This document shows, piece after piece, positions 48,735 through 58,808 of a DNA stretch of 64,000 nucleotides (its first letter is position 1; each line of letters begins with the position of its first letter). The translations under genes were made by a program, and so were the position numbers. Origin of the DNA: Brevundimonas sp. (GTDB lineage: Bacteria > Pseudomonadota > Alphaproteobacteria > Caulobacterales > Caulobacteraceae); assembly GCF_013912065.1 (NCBI RefSeq), contig NZ_JACESA010000006.1:62001-126000 (forward strand), given 5' to 3'. A model generated the notes under the pieces. That model had not been told where the DNA came from. It searched no databases and worked only from the letters and a program-made list of their open reading frames with translations.

Positions 48735-49363
48735 TTCGCCTTCGACCCGCCCGCCAGACGATCGATCTGGGCGCGCATCTCATCCATCTGACGCCGCATC
48801 TCGTCCAGGGCGTCGGATGCGCCGGGAGCAACAGGTTCATCCTTCGGATCGGTCGCCTCGGTCTGCACCGGCTCGACGCGAGAATAGCCGAAGGCGGGGA
48901 AGATCTGCAGGGCGCGCTCGAACATGGCCATGTTCGCCTTGGCCGCCTCCTCCATCAGGGTCGCGCCCGAGCCCGTGCCGAAGGCGCGGCTCATCTGGCT
49001 GGCGAACTGTTCCTGCTGGCGGCCGAAATTGGCCAGTGACATCTCCAGATAGGAGGGCAGGACCCCCTGCATCGAGCCGCCGTAGAAGCCGATCAGCTGG
49101 CGCAGGAACTGCACGGGCAGCAGGGCCTCGCCGCGGCTTTCTTCCTCAAAGATGATCTGGGTCAGGATCTGGCGGGTCAGATCGTCGTTAGTCTTGGCGT
49201 CATAGACGACGAACTCGGATCCCTCGCGCACCATGGCGGCGAGGTCCTCCAGCGTCACATAGGCGCTGGTCCGCGTATTATAGAGCCTGCGGTTCGCATA
49301 CTTCTTGATGACGATCTGGTGGTCGTCGCCGTTCTTTCCGCCCTTGATCTTTTCGTCAGCCAC
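48731..49363 (-). CDS. phaR: Polyhydroxyalkanoate synthesis regulator PhaR
   Basis: 210 residues from a GTG at 49363; an upstream GTG at 49393 is possible but its GGAGG is too close. The N-terminal DNA/PHB-binding domain begins IVIKKYANRRLYNTRTSAYVTLEDLAAMVREG, the family hallmark, followed by DLTRQILTQIIFEEE and a C-terminal coiled coil (DEMRRQMDEMRAQIDRL). PhaR represses phasin and granule genes and is released when it binds PHB. A thiolase gene of the pathway lies 950 bases away; phaB and phaC are not in the window. Confidence 0.93.
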   Translation of the reverse strand: MADEKIKGGKNGDDHQIVIKKYANRRLYNTRTSAYVTLEDLAAMVREGSEFVVYDAKTNDDLTRQILTQIIFEEESRGEALLPVQFLRQLIGFYGGSMQGVLPSYLEMSLANFGRQQEQFASQMSRAFGTGSGATLMEEAAKANMAMFERALQIFPAFGYSRVEPVQTEATDPKDEPVAPGASDALDEMRRQMDEMRAQIDRLAGGSKAK

Positions 49364-49439
49364 GCTTGTTCTCGCGATGTTGCAACGCGTCACTATCCTC
49401 CGTTGCGACGCGAAGCGCCAGAGGGGTCGAGTCTTGGCG

Positions 49440-50159
49440 TCAGTGGCTCATCGCCGGGGCGAGGACCACGCCGACCAGAACCGCCGTCCAGTGGACGGTG
49501 GCGCCGGTGACGACGAAGCCATGCCAGATCGCCCGGCGGAACTTCACCTTGGGGCTGATGAAGACGAAGACGCCGGCGGTGTAGATCAGACCGCCGAGGA
49601 CCAGCAGGGCCAGGGCGATGGGATGGACCGTCTCGACCATCGGCTTCAGGGCGGCGACGGCCAGCCAGCCGAACAGCACATAGACGCCGCTCCAGAACCG
49701 GTCGGAAATCCGCGGCGCGAAAAGCTTCACCCCGGCGCCCGCGAAGCCCAGGGTCCAGATCAGGGCCGTGAAGCCCACAGACCAGGCGCCCTCGAACCTC
49801 TGGGTCGTGAAGGGCGTGTAGCTGCCGGCGATCATCAGGAAGATGGCCGCCTCATCCAGGCGGCGCAGCACCGGGCGCGCGGCGCAGGGCTTGGTCTGAT
49901 TATATATGGTCGAGGCCGTCAGCATGCCGACCAGGCAAAGGGCGTAGATGGCCGTGGCCAGCACGCCCCCGATGCCGGTGTAGACGCCCGCCAGACCGGC
50001 CAGGATCACCCCGCCGACCGCCGCCAGCATCAGACCGACGACATGGACCCACAGATCCGCCAGCTTTTCCGCACGCGTCTGGTAATGCTCGACCATGTCC
50101 AGCTCGTCCGGCGTGCAGACGTGGGTGACGAGACGTTTCAGCGTGCGCAGCATGGCCAA
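49440..50159 (-). CDS. PAQR/hemolysin III-family membrane protein
   Basis: 239 residues, seven predicted membrane helices. HYQTRAEKLADLWVHVVGLMLA, STIYNQTK, RLDEAAIFLMIAGSYTPF and the late AIWHGFVVTGATVHW hold the His and Asp residues that bind zinc in this family. Bacterial hemolysin III homologues (YqfA) affect membrane homeostasis; haemolysis is not established for this type. Start at ATG 50159 or 50153. Confidence 0.9.
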   Translation of the reverse strand: MAMLRTLKRLVTHVCTPDELDMVEHYQTRAEKLADLWVHVVGLMLAAVGGVILAGLAGVYTGIGGVLATAIYALCLVGMLTASTIYNQTKPCAARPVLRRLDEAAIFLMIAGSYTPFTTQRFEGAWSVGFTALIWTLGFAGAGVKLFAPRISDRFWSGVYVLFGWLAVAALKPMVETVHPIALALLVLGGLIYTAGVFVFISPKVKFRRAIWHGFVVTGATVHWTAVLVGVVLAPAMSH

Positions 50160-50309
50160 TCAAATCCGGAATCGTCCGTATCGTTCCTAGAGAATGGGCC
50201 GTCACGGTGACGAATGACTGAATCCCGGCCGATCTTTATCGTCACAGGTGACGAAGCTGTCGGGATGCGGCAAAACGGCAACGAAATATTCCGCAGAGAG
50301 TGAAATCCC

Positions 50310-51485
<1,176 letters not shown>

Positions 51486-51544
51486 GTTGAGACAAGGGGG
51501 GCGAATTCCCGCGCCCTGAGGACCGACGGACCGAGCCGAAGAGG

Positions 51545-52513
51545 TCAGCCCCACGGCCCTCGCGGTCCGGTCGGCGTGGCGGGAACGCCGGTCGTGGTGC
51601 GGACCGGCGCGGGCGAGGGCGAGGCGGCAAGCGGCTCCAGCGGCGGCGGCCGAAGGGCCGTTTTCGCGGCCAGCTCGGTCAGGGCCCGCACCCGATTGAC
51701 GGTCGCCGGGTGGGTCGAGAACAGGTTGTCGGCGCCGCGGCCGGCCAGCGGATTGATGATGAACATCTGGCCCGAGGCGGGATTGCGCTCGGCCGTCGGA
51801 TTGTGGATTCGCCGGGCGTAGGCGTCGATCTTCTGCAGGGCGGAGGCCAAGGCCTGGGGGTCGCGGGCGATCTCGGCGCCGATGCGGTCCGCCTCGTATT
51901 CGCGGCCTCGACTGATGGCCATCTGGACCAGACCCGCCGCCATGGGCGCCAGAATCATCAGGGCCAGGGTTCCGATGATGCCCCCCGGCCGTTCGCGATC
52001 GTCGCCGCCGCCGAAGAACAGGGCGAAATTGGCCAGGGCGGCGATGGCGCCGGCGATCGTCGCCGTCACGGTCATGATCAGGGTGTCGCGGTTCTTCACA
52101 TGGGCCAGTTCGTGCGCCATCACCCCGCGCACCTCCTCGCGCGTCAGCATGTCCAGCAGGCCGGTGGTGGCGCAGACGGCCGCCCGCTCCGGGTTACGGC
52201 CAGTGGCGAAGGCGTTGGGCTGGTCGCTAGGGATGATCGCGACCTGGGGCTGGGGCAGGCCGGCGTCGCGGGCCATCTGGCGCACGTCGGCGACATAGTT
52301 GCGAACCACCGCATTGGGATGCTGTTCGTCGACCGGCTGGGCCCGGTACATCTTCAGCACGATCCTGTCGGCGTTCCAGTAGCTGAACAGGTTCATCCCG
52401 CCCGCGAACACCAGGGCGATCGCCATGCCGGTCACGCCGCCGACCATATAGCCGACGCCCATGAACAGGGCCGTGAGGCCCGCCAGAAGAATGAAGGTCT
52501 TCAGATGGTTCAT
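51545..52513 (-). CDS. htpX: Membrane zinc protease HtpX (M48)
   Basis: 322 residues from ATG 52513; an ATG 15 bases upstream gives a weaker start. Two N-terminal membrane helices, then the zinc site H134-E-L-A-H138 in [13 protein letters not shown], two further hydrophobic segments and [12 protein letters not shown] with the third ligand Glu. HtpX clears damaged inner-membrane proteins. The C-terminal Pro/Ala tail is longer than in E. coli. It is divergent from the SdhAF4-like gene. Confidence 0.95.
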   Translation of the reverse strand: MNHLKTFILLAGLTALFMGVGYMVGGVTGMAIALVFAGGMNLFSYWNADRIVLKMYRAQPVDEQHPNAVVRNYVADVRQMARDAGLPQPQVAIIPSDQPNAFATGRNPERAAVCATTGLLDMLTREEVRGVMAHELAHVKNRDTLIMTVTATIAGAIAALANFALFFGGGDDRERPGGIIGTLALMILAPMAAGLVQMAISRGREYEADRIGAEIARDPQALASALQKIDAYARRIHNPTAERNPASGQMFIINPLAGRGADNLFSTHPATVNRVRALTELAAKTALRPPPLEPLAASPSPAPVRTTTGVPATPTGPRGPWG

Positions 52514-52606
52514 CGTCGTTCCACCCACGATCGCCGGTTTTTCTGGCGTCGCGGTCTTGATCCCCTATTTGAGGCCATGAGGGGCCGCCCTCAAGGGAGC
52601 TGACCT

Positions 52607-52864
52607 GTGACCGAACATCCCACCCCGGAAGGGCTCGACCCGACCTCCGAGCCCGAAAACACGCCGGTTTTCAATGCCGACGTGCCGCATGCGACGCCTG
52701 AGAAGCCGCTGAACGACATCGCCCGGCGCGCCCTGCTGGAAGCGGCTGATCGTCGCGCGGCCGACACGGCGGCAAACGTCACGTCTGAATATGGCGGCCC
52801 GACGGGTCCTGAACCCACCCGTTACGGCGACTGGGAGAAGAAGGGCCTGGCCGTCGATTTCTGA
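52607..52864 (+). CDS. DUF1674/SdhAF4-like succinate dehydrogenase assembly factor
   Basis: 85 residues from GTG 52607. The C-terminal motif [18 protein letters not shown] at 63-80 with terminal VDF is the SDHAF4 signature; the N-terminal half is polar and likely unstructured. SDHAF4 helps load FAD-bearing SdhA. No sdh genes are in the window. Confidence 0.9.
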   Translation: MTEHPTPEGLDPTSEPENTPVFNADVPHATPEKPLNDIARRALLEAADRRAADTAANVTSEYGGPTGPEPTRYGDWEKKGLAVDF

Positions 52865-52943
52865 CGCTCAGTCGCGTTTTCGCAGAACAAGGCTCGGCCA
52901 TTTGCGTTAACCTTTCCTCGCAACCATTCAGAGGGAGGGCGCG

Positions 52944-53381
52944 ATGACCGTCGCCAAGTTCAGTCTGGGCCTGGCCGTCGCTGCGGGCCTCGTGGTGTTC
53001 GCCGCCGAGAGCCAGGCCCAGAGCACCTGGGGCCAGCCCGTCTATGTTCCGGCGCCGGCGCTTCAACCGTACGACGGCCGCGCCTATGCGGCGACGGGTC
53101 GGCTGGCGACGGGTTATTCGACCTATGGCTACGTCGTCGTTCCGACCCAGCCCTACGCCTATGGTTACGGCCACGACCGCGGCGGTCGTTATGGCTGGAG
53201 CGACCCCTATCGCCACGGCCGGTCCTATTATTCACGGAGCTACGCCTATCCCCGCTACGACAACGGTCCCCGGCCAGGCTATCGCGACTGGTACGGCTAT
53301 AACGACGACCGGCCCTATAGTCCGAACCGCCACCAGCGCCGGCCCTGCAACTGCGACGCCGGCTATCTGTACGATCGCTGA
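52944..53381 (+). CDS. Secreted Tyr/Arg-rich protein of unknown function
   Basis: 145 residues. The signal peptide ends near SQAQST (26). The mature part is low-complexity with Tyr, Gly, Arg, Asp and Pro, including GYGHDRGGRYGW and PRYDNGPRPGYRDWYGYNDD; RRPCNCDAGYLYD closes it with a paired Cys. No family recognised. A second such gene follows 59 bases later. Confidence 0.7.
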   Translation: MTVAKFSLGLAVAAGLVVFAAESQAQSTWGQPVYVPAPALQPYDGRAYAATGRLATGYSTYGYVVVPTQPYAYGYGHDRGGRYGWSDPYRHGRSYYSRSYAYPRYDNGPRPGYRDWYGYNDDRPYSPNRHQRRPCNCDAGYLYDR

Positions 53382-53440
53382 ACAGGGCCGGCCGGGCGCC
53401 GGACTTGCCTGAGACGGGACGACGCAAAGGAGTCTGTCCC

Positions 53441-54373
53441 GTGACGACACAGTCCATTCTCGCGGCCGCATCGGCGGCCCTTCTGCTCTCAGCCGCGCCC
53501 GCCCTGGCCGGCGGCCCCTCCGGCGGACATGGCGGGGGCTGTGGAAGCTGTGGCGGCGGCGGTCATAGGGGCGGCGGCTACAACAGCAACGTCAATGTGA
53601 ACGTGAACGCGGCGGCGAACGCCTCGGCCCATGCCGACGCATCGGCCTATTCGGCGATCAATGCCCGCGCCTTCTCAAACAGCTCCAGCTTCAGCCGCGG
53701 TTCGGTCGGCGGCGGCGTGACCTATGTGGGAGGCGGCGGTTACGCCGAAGGCGGCTACGGCGGCTATATCCCCTCGGCTCCGGTCCAGTTCGTCGGCCCA
53801 GCCCCGGTCAGCGCCCCGGTCGGCTATCCCGTCTATGGCTTCGGGCGGGACTATATCGGCTGGCGACCCTATCAGCCGCCGCGCCCGCCCGTCGATTGCG
53901 GCTGCCATGACCGCCGCGACGCCTATTATGAAGGCGGTCGTCACGCACAGCGGTATGAAGACCACCGCGAATACCGCGAGGAACGCTACGAAGAGCGGTA
54001 CGAGGAACGTTACGAGGAACGGGCCGCCTATGTCAGCGCGCCGCCCGTGCATGTTCAGGCCCCGCCCGTCTATATCGAACCGTCGCGCATCTATGTGGCC
54101 GCGCCGGAGGTGCACATGGCCCCGCCGATCGTCGAGACCGCGCCCCCCGTCTATGTCCAGTCGCCCCCGGTCTACGTCCAGGCCCCGCCGGTCTATGTGG
54201 CGCCGGCCGAGGTCCATGTCGCACCGTCGCAGGTCGAGATGATCCCGCCGCCGCCTCCGATCCAGGAACCGGCGCCCCAGGCCTATTACGGCGACCTGCC
54301 GCCGCCGGAAAACGTCCCGCCCCAGGCGCCGCCGCGCCAGTATTACGCCCAGGAGCCGGGCGAGCGCGGCTGA
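53441..54373 (+). CDS. Secreted low-complexity protein with PPVYV and ERYEERY repeats
   Basis: 310 residues from GTG 53441, with AAGGAG at 53427-53432 eight bases upstream. The signal peptide ends near ALAGG (24). Then come a Gly/Cys/His patch (GGCGSCGGGGHRGGG), an Asn/Ala/Ser segment, four ERYEERY-like units near 195-208 and about eight tandem units of the type xPPVYVxA from about 215 on. The last part is Pro/Gln-rich. A cell-surface or wall-associated role is possible but unproven. Confidence 0.7.
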   Translation: MTTQSILAAASAALLLSAAPALAGGPSGGHGGGCGSCGGGGHRGGGYNSNVNVNVNAAANASAHADASAYSAINARAFSNSSSFSRGSVGGGVTYVGGGGYAEGGYGGYIPSAPVQFVGPAPVSAPVGYPVYGFGRDYIGWRPYQPPRPPVDCGCHDRRDAYYEGGRHAQRYEDHREYREERYEERYEERYEERAAYVSAPPVHVQAPPVYIEPSRIYVAAPEVHMAPPIVETAPPVYVQSPPVYVQAPPVYVAPAEVHVAPSQVEMIPPPPPIQEPAPQAYYGDLPPPENVPPQAPPRQYYAQEPGERG

Positions 54374-54391
54374 TCACCGGATATAAGTCGC

Positions 54392-55123
54392 CTAGATCAG
54401 GGCGATGCTCTCGGCGACCGCCAGGGCCGCCGCGCGAGGGTCGGCGGCGGCGGTGATCGGACGGCCGATCACCAGATGGGTCGCCCCGGCCTGAAGCGCG
54501 CTTTGCGGCGTCGCGGCCCGTGCCTGGTCGTCCAGGGCCGATCCGGCCGGCCGGACCCCCGGGGTGACGATCAGAAAATCGGGACGACCGGCCTCGACGG
54601 CGATCTCGCGCACCCGCGCCGCCTCGTGCGGACTGGACACGACCCCGTCGATCCCGGCCTCCAGCGCCTGGCGCACCCGGCGCTCGACAAGGTCGGCCGG
54701 TGACAGGCTGTGATCGTCGGCGGCCAGATCCTCGGCCGTCAGACTGGTCAGGACGGTGACCCCCAGAACCTTCAGCCCCGACCCGGCCACGCCGCGCGCC
54801 GCCGCCGCCATCACCTGGGGCCGGGCGTGGACGGTCAGCAGGTCGCAGCCGGCCTCGGCCAGATTGGCCGCCGCCTTCTCCACCGTCGCGCCGATATCGT
54901 GCAGCTTCCAGTCCAGGAACACCTTGCGACCCTCGGCCTTCAGATCTCGGGCCAGGTCCATGCCTCCGGCCGCGAACAGCTGCAGCCCGATCTTGTAGAA
55001 GCCCACCGCATCCTGGACCCGCGCGACCAGGGCCGCCGCCTCGGCGGTCGTCGGTACGTCCAGAGCGCAGATGATCCGTTCGTCGGGACCGCGATTAGGA
55101 ACGACGGAGAGATTTTGGGTCAT
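54392..55123 (-). CDS. pyrF: Orotidine 5'-phosphate decarboxylase
   Basis: 243 residues. ERIICALDVPTTAEA, the catalytic cluster VFLDWKLHDIGATVEKA near 72-88 with Asp-x-Lys-x-x-Asp, and the closing VTPGVRPAG and LVIGRPITAAADP phosphate loops are all present. It makes UMP. The gene is divergent from marC with 88 bases between the starts. Confidence 0.97.
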   Translation of the reverse strand: MTQNLSVVPNRGPDERIICALDVPTTAEAAALVARVQDAVGFYKIGLQLFAAGGMDLARDLKAEGRKVFLDWKLHDIGATVEKAAANLAEAGCDLLTVHARPQVMAAAARGVAGSGLKVLGVTVLTSLTAEDLAADDHSLSPADLVERRVRQALEAGIDGVVSSPHEAARVREIAVEAGRPDFLIVTPGVRPAGSALDDQARAATPQSALQAGATHLVIGRPITAAADPRAAALAVAESIALI

Positions 55124-55211
55124 CGACGGACTCGCGCTGAGCGGCTATGCCGGGACGCAAGGGGTGCGTCGGCCGAGCCGGCGTAACGGGTTTCAAGGGC
55201 GAGGTGAGGCG

Positions 55212-55907
55212 ATGAACGCGGTCGATCTGGGTGTCAACCTGTTCGTGACCCTGTTCGCCCTGCTGGACCCGATCGGCAACCTGCCCATCTTCGCCGCGGC
55301 CACGGCGGGGGCGACCCTGCGTCAGAGGATTTCGGTCTCGGCCCTGATCTGCACCTTCGCCGCCGTCTTCCTGGCCTTCTTCCTGTTCACCGGCCTGGGC
55401 CTGCTGCAGTTCTTCGGGATTTCCCTGGCGGCCTTCCGCATCGCGGGCGGCATTCTGCTGCTGCTCCTGGGTCTGGACATGACGCGGGGCGACTTCCTGG
55501 CCATGTTCGCCGACAAGGACGCCCTCGCCGACAGCCAGGACGTGCGCGGCTATGCGCAGCGGCGGTTCCAGCGTCTGGTCGTGCCCTTCGCCATCCCGCT
55601 GATGATCGGTCCGGGCGCCATATCGGCCGTCATCATCCAGGCGGGCGAGGCGGCCAAGCTGGGCTATGCCGGGACCATGGGCTCGCTGGTCGCCATCGGC
55701 GCCGCCTGCGCCGTCTCCTTCGTCTGTTTCGCCCTGACCGGCTTCCTCAGCCGGGTCCTGGGCGAGGTCGGCATGGCCATCATCGTCCGTGTCCTGGGCC
55801 TGATCCTTTGCGCCCTGGCCATCCAGTTCATCCTGCTGGGCCTGGGCGAAGCCATTCCGGGCATGATCTCCGGCGCGGTGACCACGCCGTACCCGACGGG
55901 CCGCTGA
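55212..55907 (+). CDS. MarC-family membrane protein
   Basis: 231 residues from ATG 55212, six predicted membrane helices. FVTLFALLDPIGNLPIF is the family signature near 12-28, and FAIPLMIGPGAISAVIIQAG the internal repeat counterpart. Despite its name the family has no shown drug-export role. Confidence 0.9.
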   Translation: MNAVDLGVNLFVTLFALLDPIGNLPIFAAATAGATLRQRISVSALICTFAAVFLAFFLFTGLGLLQFFGISLAAFRIAGGILLLLLGLDMTRGDFLAMFADKDALADSQDVRGYAQRRFQRLVVPFAIPLMIGPGAISAVIIQAGEAAKLGYAGTMGSLVAIGAACAVSFVCFALTGFLSRVLGEVGMAIIVRVLGLILCALAIQFILLGLGEAIPGMISGAVTTPYPTGR

Positions 55908-55911
55908 GGCG

Positions 55912-56322
55912 TCAGTCCGCCGCGTCCTCGATGGCGTGGATGTCGTCGTCGGACAGGCCGAAATGGTGGCCGATCTCGTGGATCAGGACATGGGCGATCA
56001 GTTCGGACAGGCCCACGTCGCCGCGTTCGCACCATTCGTCCAGGATCGGCCGACGATAGAGGAATATCCGCGACGGCTCGGCGGCCGGCCCCAAGCTGTC
56101 GCGCCGGCCGATGTCCACGCCGTGATATAGGCCGGTCAGTTCGAACGGATCCTCGATCTCCAGGTCCGCCAGGGTCTGTTCGTCCGCGAAGTCGTCGATG
56201 CGGAAGACGACCTCGCCGGCGGCGGCGCGGAACGCCTCGGGCAGGGCGTCGAAGGCCGAACGGGCCAGCCGCGCGAAGTCGTCGAGAGAGGGGGCGAAGA
56301 GGTCGTCGTCGGCGTCGGTCAT
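55912..56322 (-). CDS. Minimal zinc metallopeptidase (zincin) family protein
   Basis: 136 residues from ATG 56322. The C-terminal VLIHEIGHHFGLSDDDIHAIE carries H115-E-x-x-H119 and a downstream Asp as metal ligand, and IFLYRRPILDEW precedes it. This matches the small, single-domain possible-metallopeptidase family of Alphaproteobacteria and Actinobacteria. The substrate is unknown. An in-frame ATG at 56448 would enter the divL leader and is unlikely. Confidence 0.9.
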   Translation of the reverse strand: MTDADDDLFAPSLDDFARLARSAFDALPEAFRAAAGEVVFRIDDFADEQTLADLEIEDPFELTGLYHGVDIGRRDSLGPAAEPSRIFLYRRPILDEWCERGDVGLSELIAHVLIHEIGHHFGLSDDDIHAIEDAAD

Positions 56323-56450
56323 GGCTTCGCTATCGCCGTCCGGACGCTGCGGCGCAACCGGGCGCGACGACGCAACCGCCGCCACGATTTTTTCTCGCGC
56401 GCTTGGGGTATGGTAAGGGCGAATCAGGTCGCCGGAATCCAAGGACAAAA

Positions 56451-58808
56451 ATGGCCGAGGCCGACATCGCCTATGTCGCCACCGCAGGCGCAGCCGGACT
56501 GGCCCTGGCCGTCAGCGCCTGGGCCTTGCGACTGCGCGCCCGGCTGAACGCGACGACGACCGCCGCCGAACGGGCGCGGAACGTCGCCCTCAGCGACCTG
56601 GGCCGCCACGACAGCATGTTGCGCGCCTTCGATGACGTCAGCCTGGCCCTGACGGCGGAGGGTGAAGCCAGCGGCGCGCCGATCGGCCCGGCTGAACTGG
56701 TCGCCCGGCTGTGCGGCGTGGAAGATGGGGTCGCCGCCGACGCGGGGGCGATCGTGCTGACGCGCCTCAAACAGAGCCATGCCGGGCAGATTGAGGCCCT
56801 GGTCGCGACCGGCAAGGCGTTCGAAGGTCTGACCGATCTGGGCGACGCCGAGCCCTGGCGGATCGAAGGCCGGGTCGCGGGCGGCGGCGCCTGGCTGCGT
56901 CTGTCGCCGGCGTCGAGCGTCATGTTGACCGGCGCCGACGCGACCGAGAGCGGTCTGGCCATGCTGGGCGACGCTTCGCCGATTCCGACCTGGGTGGTGG
57001 ACGGGACGGGCCGGCTGGCCTGGGCCAACCGGGCCTGGCTGCACGAGATCGGCGCCGACAGCGTCGCCACGGCGCTGGAGGAGGGCCTGTCCTTCGATCG
57101 GGGCGCCGACGCCTTGGTGGCCGAGGCCGGACGGCTGGGCGTGCGACAGGAAGGTTTCCGCTGGACCACCGGCGGCGGCCATCGCCGCGCCTGGCGGGTC
57201 ATCGCCGAACCGGCGGGCGGCGGGGCCGTCACGGCCTTCGCCATCGAAGTGACCGAGGCCGAGGAGACGCGCGACACCCTGCGCCGTCACGTCGACGCCC
57301 ATGACGAGACCCTGAACCATCTGGCCGACGCCGTGGCCATCTTCGGCCCGTCCAAGCGGCTGGCTTTCCACAACACCGCCTTCCAGACCCTGTTCGACAT
57401 CGATCCGGCCTGGCTGGACGAGCGGCCGACCCATGCGGAGCTGCTGGACCGGCTGCGCCAGCGTCGACGCCTGCCGGAAGTCGTCGACTACGCCGGCTGG
57501 AAGGCGCGCGAGCTGGAGTTCTACGGCGCGTCCCAGGCCTCGCCGGACGACAGCTGGTCCCTGCCCGACGGGCGGACCCTGCGCGTGGTGCGCCAGCCCC
57601 ATCCGCTGGGCGGCATATTGCTGATCTTCTCGGACATCACCGACGAACTGAACCTGCGTAGCCGGTTCAACGCCCAGATCCAGGTCCAGACCGCCACCCT
57701 CGACAAGCTGAACGACGCGGTCGCCGTGTTCGGCTCGGACGGACGGCTTCGGCTTCACAACGAGGCGTTCGAGAATTTCTGGACCCTGTCGGGCGAACAG
57801 ATCGCCGCCTCGACCGATTTCGACGCCCTGGCCGAACTGTGCAAGGCCACCCTGCCCGACCCGGCCCTGTGGCTGGGGCTGAAGGCGCGGGTCGCCGATC
57901 CCGATCCGGAAAGCCGGGTCGCCATTTCCGGCGAGGGCCGCACCAACGACGGCCGGATCGCCGCCTGGCAGACCCGCCCCCTGCCGGACGGCGCCACCCT
58001 GGTCGCCTTCTCGGACGTCACGGCCCGGCGCGGGCTGGAACAGGCCCTGGTTCAGCGCGAACAGGCGTTGGCCGAGAGCCAGGCCCTGAAACGCGAGTTC
58101 GTCGGCAGCGTCTCCTATGAGCTGCGGACGCCGCTGACGACCATCGTCGGCTATTCCGAACTGCTGGAGACCATGGCCGACCTGCCCGAACGCAGCCGTC
58201 AGCACGCCGGGGCCATCCGCGTCGCGGCCAGCCAGCTGGCCCGGTCCATCGACGACGTGCTGGACATGGCCCAGATCGACGCCGGCGAAATGGAGCTGTC
58301 GCTGGGCGATCTTCGCGTTTCCGACCTGCTGGGCCAGGCGGCCGAGAAGGTTCGTCCCAAGGTCGAGGGCCGGGGCGCGACCCTGACCGTGCTGTGCGAA
58401 CCGGGCCTGAAACCGATCCGGGCCGACGACCACCGTATCGGCCAGGCGTTGAACCATCTGCTGGAGAACGCCGCCCGTTCCGTCTCGGAAGGCGGCGCGG
58501 TCACCCTGTCGGCCGAGAGCGGCGCGGCCGAGGTTCGCATCACGGTGTCGGACTCGGGGCGCGGCATCCCCTATCATCTGCAGGCCCATGTGTTCGACCG
58601 GTTCGTGCGGCGCGAACGCGGCGGCCCAGGCGTCGGCCTGGCCCTGGTCAAGGCCCTGGTCGAGCTGCACGGCGGCTGGGCCGAGGTCGAGAGCGAGCCC
58701 GGCAAGGGCGCCGCCTTCATCCTTCACCTGCCCTTGGGCGCCGCGACCACCGCCGCCGCGCCCGAGCTGGAGCTGGAGGTCCCGTCGGTTCGGGCGGCCG
58801 TTTCCTAG
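56451..58808 (+). CDS. divL: Cell-cycle tyrosine-type sensor kinase DivL
   Basis: 785 residues from ATG 56451. One N-terminal membrane helix (about 5-25) is followed by three or four PAS regions. The dimerisation helix reads FVGSVSYELRTPLTTIVGY: Tyr 556 replaces the phospho-acceptor His (TAT codon at 58116), as in Caulobacter DivL Y550. ATPase motifs LNHLLENAA, SDSGRGIPYHL and GPGVGLALVKALVELHGG are complete. DivL controls CckA in the CtrA pathway and polar asymmetry. It ends four bases into the convergent M28 gene. Confidence 0.93.
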   Translation: MAEADIAYVATAGAAGLALAVSAWALRLRARLNATTTAAERARNVALSDLGRHDSMLRAFDDVSLALTAEGEASGAPIGPAELVARLCGVEDGVAADAGAIVLTRLKQSHAGQIEALVATGKAFEGLTDLGDAEPWRIEGRVAGGGAWLRLSPASSVMLTGADATESGLAMLGDASPIPTWVVDGTGRLAWANRAWLHEIGADSVATALEEGLSFDRGADALVAEAGRLGVRQEGFRWTTGGGHRRAWRVIAEPAGGGAVTAFAIEVTEAEETRDTLRRHVDAHDETLNHLADAVAIFGPSKRLAFHNTAFQTLFDIDPAWLDERPTHAELLDRLRQRRRLPEVVDYAGWKARELEFYGASQASPDDSWSLPDGRTLRVVRQPHPLGGILLIFSDITDELNLRSRFNAQIQVQTATLDKLNDAVAVFGSDGRLRLHNEAFENFWTLSGEQIAASTDFDALAELCKATLPDPALWLGLKARVADPDPESRVAISGEGRTNDGRIAAWQTRPLPDGATLVAFSDVTARRGLEQALVQREQALAESQALKREFVGSVSYELRTPLTTIVGYSELLETMADLPERSRQHAGAIRVAASQLARSIDDVLDMAQIDAGEMELSLGDLRVSDLLGQAAEKVRPKVEGRGATLTVLCEPGLKPIRADDHRIGQALNHLLENAARSVSEGGAVTLSAESGAAEVRITVSDSGRGIPYHLQAHVFDRFVRRERGGPGVGLALVKALVELHGGWAEVESEPGKGAAFILHLPLGAATTAAAPELELEVPSVRAAVS

